From: Patiria miniata
Taxonomy: Eukaryota; Echinodermata; Asteroidea; Valvatida; Asterinidae
Assembly (NCBI RefSeq): GCF_015706575.1
Contig: NW_024037062.1
Span: 7,436,811-7,500,810, forward strand
Reading direction: 5' to 3'
Length of the DNA: 64,000 nt
Shown in pieces: positions 54,801 through 60,800 of the stretch. The position numbers and the translations under genes were made by a program. The notes under the pieces were generated by a model that saw only the letters and a program-made list of their open reading frames with translations, did not search any database and had not been told where the DNA came from. How positions within the stretch are numbered: the stretch's first letter is position 1; each line of letters begins with the position of its first letter.

Positions 54801-57800
54801 TTTGGGGGTATTAGGAAAGAAAAGAAAATTCTCCTTACAATAAGGTTTTTTTGCACGTGATTCGGACATTCTGTTGACAAGTTGTGGCTGCTCAGGCCAA
54901 AAAAAAAAAGTCTCCGGTTTCTGGTATGCGCGCGCGTTGCCGTAGCCATGCGCGTCGGCAAAATGAAAAAGTTTTTTTTCAATGAAAGATGATGTCTCAA
55001 AACCGCCAAATTCACTGGTTTGACTGGAATCCTGCTGCTGCACAATTTTAACGTGTTTTTAGATGGGATTATGATCGAGAATAAGCTTTATGTGGCCTCT
55101 CTGGTCTCCCATAATATTTGCACTAAGTTTAGTCGGGCACCATTTGCAGTCATCAGCCGACATTTGAAGCCCAAAAAACAGGTAAAAAAAAAAAAAGCCG
55201 CGTCGCCGCACCACTTTTTGGGCAAGCTCCATACCAGAAACCGGGGGCTTTTTTTTTTGGCCTAAAGGTCGCATTTATCAACATGTTAAAAAAGAAAAAT
55301 ACTGACATAAAATAAAATATTTAAAGTTTTGAGTTTTGTAGTCTTCAAAATGAAAGATACCAATACCATTCCACAATTTAAAACTCTTTCTTTATTATGT
55401 GTAGTAGACATATCAAAGGTTACAAATATTAATAAATTTGAAAATAAAAAAAAACATGAACCCCATTCAATTTTTTCATTCTTTACCCACTATGGCCTGT
55501 GCCCAGATCCATCGCATTTTGCCAGAACGTCTCAAATATTTACTCATTGATAATGAAGTGAAAAGGAAATTTAAGTAGCGAAGCCTTCGCAGAAATTTGC
55601 TATGCAACAGTCAGATGAAAATGTGTGTGATTTTGTAGGAAATCCTTGTAAGATTATTCCTGATCTTGTGTGTACATTTTTAGGAAGAATGACAATTTTT
55701 TTTATAGTTTTGAACGTTTGTACAACTAATTTCATGTAACCCTCCTATGCAAACATACATTCTGTGCCTAGTAGTCCTTTCAGTAAAAATTAAACAAGTG
55801 ACTGTTTTCAACGGTTAAGAATTCCCAGCCTACATAAAGCAGGATTGACTGGCTGGGACTGTTTAACTTGATACAGTAATGCTTTGACTCTGGGCGAGTG
55901 ATAACACAGCTGTGACCACAACTTGCCTGCTTTGTCTGTTGACCCAGTTAGACTAGTCACACTGGTTACTTGACTTGTGATCTATCTGACTACTGGCATG
56001 ACTGGTGATCATGACTAGCCTTTGTTAAAAAGTATAGCAGGGGAAGTGGAAGTGAATTTTGACTGTCTGTGACTGTTTAAAGGTAGAGTCCATCATTTGT
56101 AATTTGTGCATTTTGTTCGTTTGAAGCAACAAAAGAGTTCAAAATCTAATGAAGGATACTGAGCAACTAACCTGATGAAGTTTCAGCTAAGCTTCAGCTG
56201 TACATTCCGAGAAAAACAGCATTCTAAGATCTCAATTTCAAATCAAAAGTTGCTGAATCATTTTTTGAATTGTTTTAAACTGCAACTATACGCGACGTCG
56301 CGCACTGATCCGACGAATTATAACAACCGCGCGCGCGTGTGCGTCGTTCGAATACTTGTGCGCGCTTCGCTGAATAACAAAACGAACTACTAATTTAAAT
56401 TTTCCTACGGTGCTTCTTAAGAATCACCGTTGGAAATGCCTTCTTTCGTTGATTACTTCAAAATGACAGCTTCCCAGAAAGAATAATTTCACAGGGAGTT
56501 TAGTCTCCTTACTATCTTTCAACCAAGTTAGTTTTTCAACAATAACTACGCCAGTTACTTTTCGGATGGCTGCAAATGATGGACTCTACCTTTAAGTAGC
56601 AGGAGGATTAATACTGACATTTTGATCATTATCATTTTAAGTGAAGATACAACATTTGCAAACATCACAAAACGAAATGATAAAATTATCACAAAATACC
56701 TTACTGGATTGTTAGGGAATGACAGTCTAAAGCATCCTATAAAATCGTGGCTCCTGATTTTCTGACATTTTCAAGAGAAACGATATTTTTCCAACGCTGA
56801 TCGGCCAACGAGCATTGGAGAAAACTGACTTTATTCAAAAACTGCTCCTAAGTTTTCATAATTAGTTATTCCGTGTTTTCTTTGCAATTGATTACACACC
56901 TGTAAAGGGGTACAAGCCTGCTAGATTGATTCTCTAACCTTACAATTTCCCAAGGTCTATAAATTCTCTGTTTCATCTTAAGTGGGGTCAGGGAACCAGA
57001 CTTCAAAAAACATGAATGGTTTTTTTTGGTTTCCCTCAGCATCTACAAGCTTAAAATGTGAAACAAGTCCGTTTTACAATATTTGATTTCACATACTAAT
57101 CCTCCAAATCCATTTACTTTTAAAATTGCAGCAAAAGCAAATGTTGTACATTCCCTTTAAACATCTTTTCAACACGACTATTTGGTTCCTATCTCGCAGG
57201 CGGATATTGAGAAGTTCTTAGACAACATCTGCGCCGTCCTCCCCCCGGCATTCGCGAAGCAGTGCGATGCGTTTATGAATGAGTACGTTTCCCAGATGTT
57301 GAAACTGCTGGCTCAGTACCCTCCTGATCAGATCTGTAAACTGCTCGGACTTTGCACCAGTTCCAAAGGTATGGTATTACTCTTGATACGAATCCTATTA
57401 TTCTGTTACTAGTGCTGTACACAAAAAGGTTTATTTTAGAAATGGACGCAACACAGAAATAAACAGAGCCTGTCTGTTTCAAATTTGTGAGCCCATCAGG
57501 TTTCACTCTTTGAATTTTTTCTTCAGATTTTTACAAAGGCATTTTAGAGTCACGCCAAACCAAAATAAAAGGCAAGATTTGATATAACTACACGAAAAGT
57601 TTGAGGTCTGAAACAGTGAGGAGCGCCACATGGCGGAAGATTGACTGTCGGAGTCATTCAGAACGATATGGGAGCTACTTGATTTCAGACGTCGCTCTAG
57701 TCATATGAAGAAGTCAATGTAAATGTATGTAAATAAGTAGTGACCTATATAAATAAGGACTGCAGTCGATGTGTTTAACGCGCGACGCAGTGCTTACAAT

Positions 57801-60800
57801 TTAAAGTTTTCTTTTTGCAGAATCAATCCTTTCAAACACGAGATTTCGACGTTGTGTTTTAGAGCAAGAACTTAAATTAAATGAACATACCTCTGTGTTC
57901 CCTATACAACACTTACATACATAAGATACATTTTTTAGTGAAAAACAGAGATTTCCAGTATCCATATGGTACAGGCATCGTACAGTCTTGAAAAACAAAT
58001 GTTTGCATGTGACGTGACGTGCAAGAAAAAATGCAAAGGAATACGCACGCAGCCGATATGCATCGACGACGCTGTGCAATGTTGGCTCGTCGCTAAGATC
58101 GTGTGTTCGTTTGTGCGTTTGTTTGTTTATGAAACCACAAATCTATTTGGGTCAACCTCGAGTCGCTCGTAATCTATTTTGTTCTCGAGAACGCCTGTCT
58201 GAACTGGGGGTAAGCTATTCTTTCTCAAGAATATGCCACTTTGTTATATAATGACTTGCTCACAGTTTGATAGTTTGTTGTTGATGAAAAATTATAATTA
58301 AATTTTAATTGTTTTGAAGTCATACCTGTTTTACAGGGTGTCTAAACAAAACCTGAAGCCCCAAAGCGCCCTTTTCATCACAGTTTTTAAAAAAAATACA
58401 GTAAACTCCGGCCAAACCGACATCCTACAACTCGTCAAATTGCTCAAGTCGGCCGTCTGAATAAAGTCCCGATTGTCCATAATGCATTTCCATTGAATTT
58501 TTTATTTCTAAGTCGGCTTTTAGAAGTTGCCATTTCGCTTAAGTTGTCGTGTTACTGTCGGTCCCCTTTCCATAAACTGCATTACAAAATCCTTTGCGTA
58601 AGTCGGCATTCAACAAATCATGCTTTGGCGTTTACTTTCTGTACTGCGGTTTCCAAGAAGAGTCGAGTGAAAAGTGGTTTGGCATGGCCCGTGATCGCTG
58701 CATGTATCGGTGTCGCAAAAGGGTGTCCTACTCGTGAGCATATCAATACCCTCTAGGCTGTACGCATGCGCTCTGTCCATTTAGGGGGTCGTCTTATTGA
58801 ATGACTAGTGCTGCAGTTAATGCGTGTGTGGTATATACCTGACCACGCACGCATTTAATTTGTTAACTGTGCATGTACATCATGGTCTCCACCATCAGCA
58901 TGGCTGAGCAAAAACAACACAGGGTCTGGCCCAGGACCTTGACAGATGTGCATTCTACGAAATCGGTAACGCACTTTTGCCGTGTAGCCTCAATCCTACA
59001 AATTCCTCCACTTTGGCAAAGAGGATTTTGAAGGATTCAGGGCGGTTAGGGTTAACTATTGAGGTTGATGAGCCAACATTATTCTGTTTTGATTCTAGAT
59101 CTTGAGGACGTCAAGGAAAGCACCGAATGTATTCTGTGTCAGTTGGTCATGACGGAAGTGGACAAGTTGCTGGATGGCAAAACATCTCAAGTAAGAAAAC
59201 CTCATACAAAATACAGTTGTTGTTGGAACAGTATCCTCTTGTTTCTTGGATCTATTTTCCAGAGTGCCACACCCAAAAAGCATGTATACACCAACTTGAA
59301 AAATTTTGAAATCAGGAATAATCCTAACAAATCTCGCCATTGAGGAATCTGGTTTGTTTTTATTGTGCTGTATTAACTTGTGTACTTTTATCTGTCTTTC
59401 TTGTGTGTATGTACTTTCATCTCTGAGGTCGAAATCAGAAAATCTCAATATTCCGATGCACAATTGGAAAACCCAAGTCGCGTATAATTTCCCTTGTTTA
59501 CCTCTGCAGGCAGAGATTGAGAAGGTTCTGGAAGACGTCTGCTCTCTGATGCCCACGACCATCCGCACAGAGTGTGAAGAGTTCGTCAAGGAGTACGCCC
59601 CACAGATCATCCAGCTCCTGTTGCAGTTTGTCACCCCAACGAAGGTGTGCGATGAGCTCAAACTGTGCACACCATCTCGTAAGTATCCTTGCTTGCATTT
59701 TATTTGTTCTGTCAAAAACATACTCTCAGCATTTGGAAAAAAAGAACTTATTAGAATATAGATCTTACCCTTTGCAATGACGATTCATGTTGTGAGAACG
59801 GAATTGTTTTTGAACTTTGCTTGAAAAGAATTCCATACATGGACATCCTAAAAAGTTAAATTTAGCTTGGAAAATATTGAAACGTTTACTGAGGAAACAC
59901 TTGGAATTTTTCGGACCAGTCTCATATGGTTTGTGCACAGGGTGTCAAGTGATGTCCAGGTATGGAACTCTTTCCCTTTCCTTGGTCAAATATTGTCCAT
60001 TGGGAGTTTGTGATGTCACAAACTTGAAAACAGAGAAATTATCGTATAAAGCTTTTCGTCTTGCATTTCTTGAACGGATACGCCTCTGTAGTGCACCCTA
60101 TAAACTTATAAGGGACAGTGTTTTATAAACACTGTTACTGTACTTAAGTATTTTTAATATGTAAAAACAAAATCTATTTTCTCATGCCTAGAAAATAAAA
60201 TCAAATCCTATTTTTCCTCTCAAAGAAACAAGTTGACATTCTTCTTGTATTTTGAATATGAAAAAAAAAAAATCCTACCCAATGTCCTGCAGATAGTGTG
60301 TGAAAAAAGAGGGTCGTTAGCATCACCAGAATTTTGACTCCTCGTTTTTTTTAATGGTACATATTTTGTTTTTTATTAATTTTTTTCTTTTCATTCCCCA
60401 GAAGTTGAAGCCAAAGTACCTGAGACTGTGGGAGGAATTGCATGCGGTCCTTGCGAGATGGTTGCTGAACACGTAGAGATAATCCTCAAGGAAGGATCCA
60501 CTCAGGTAAGTATCAGGTGATGGACTTGTCATTGACTTGTGAGGACTGGTGATTAACTTGTGAGGACTTGTGATTGACTTATTAGTACTGTGTCAACTTT
60601 GCTTATTTGTTAAGAATTTGTGAGGATTTGTTTAACTTGTGAAGACTTGTGAGGATGTGTTAGAACTTGTGAGGACTTGTGATGACTCGTGAGAACTTAT
60701 GAAGTCTTGTGAAGGCTTGTGATTAACTTGTGAGGACTTGTGATGACTCGTGGGGACTTTTGATGACTCATGAGAACTTGTGAAGTCTTGTGAGGACTTG

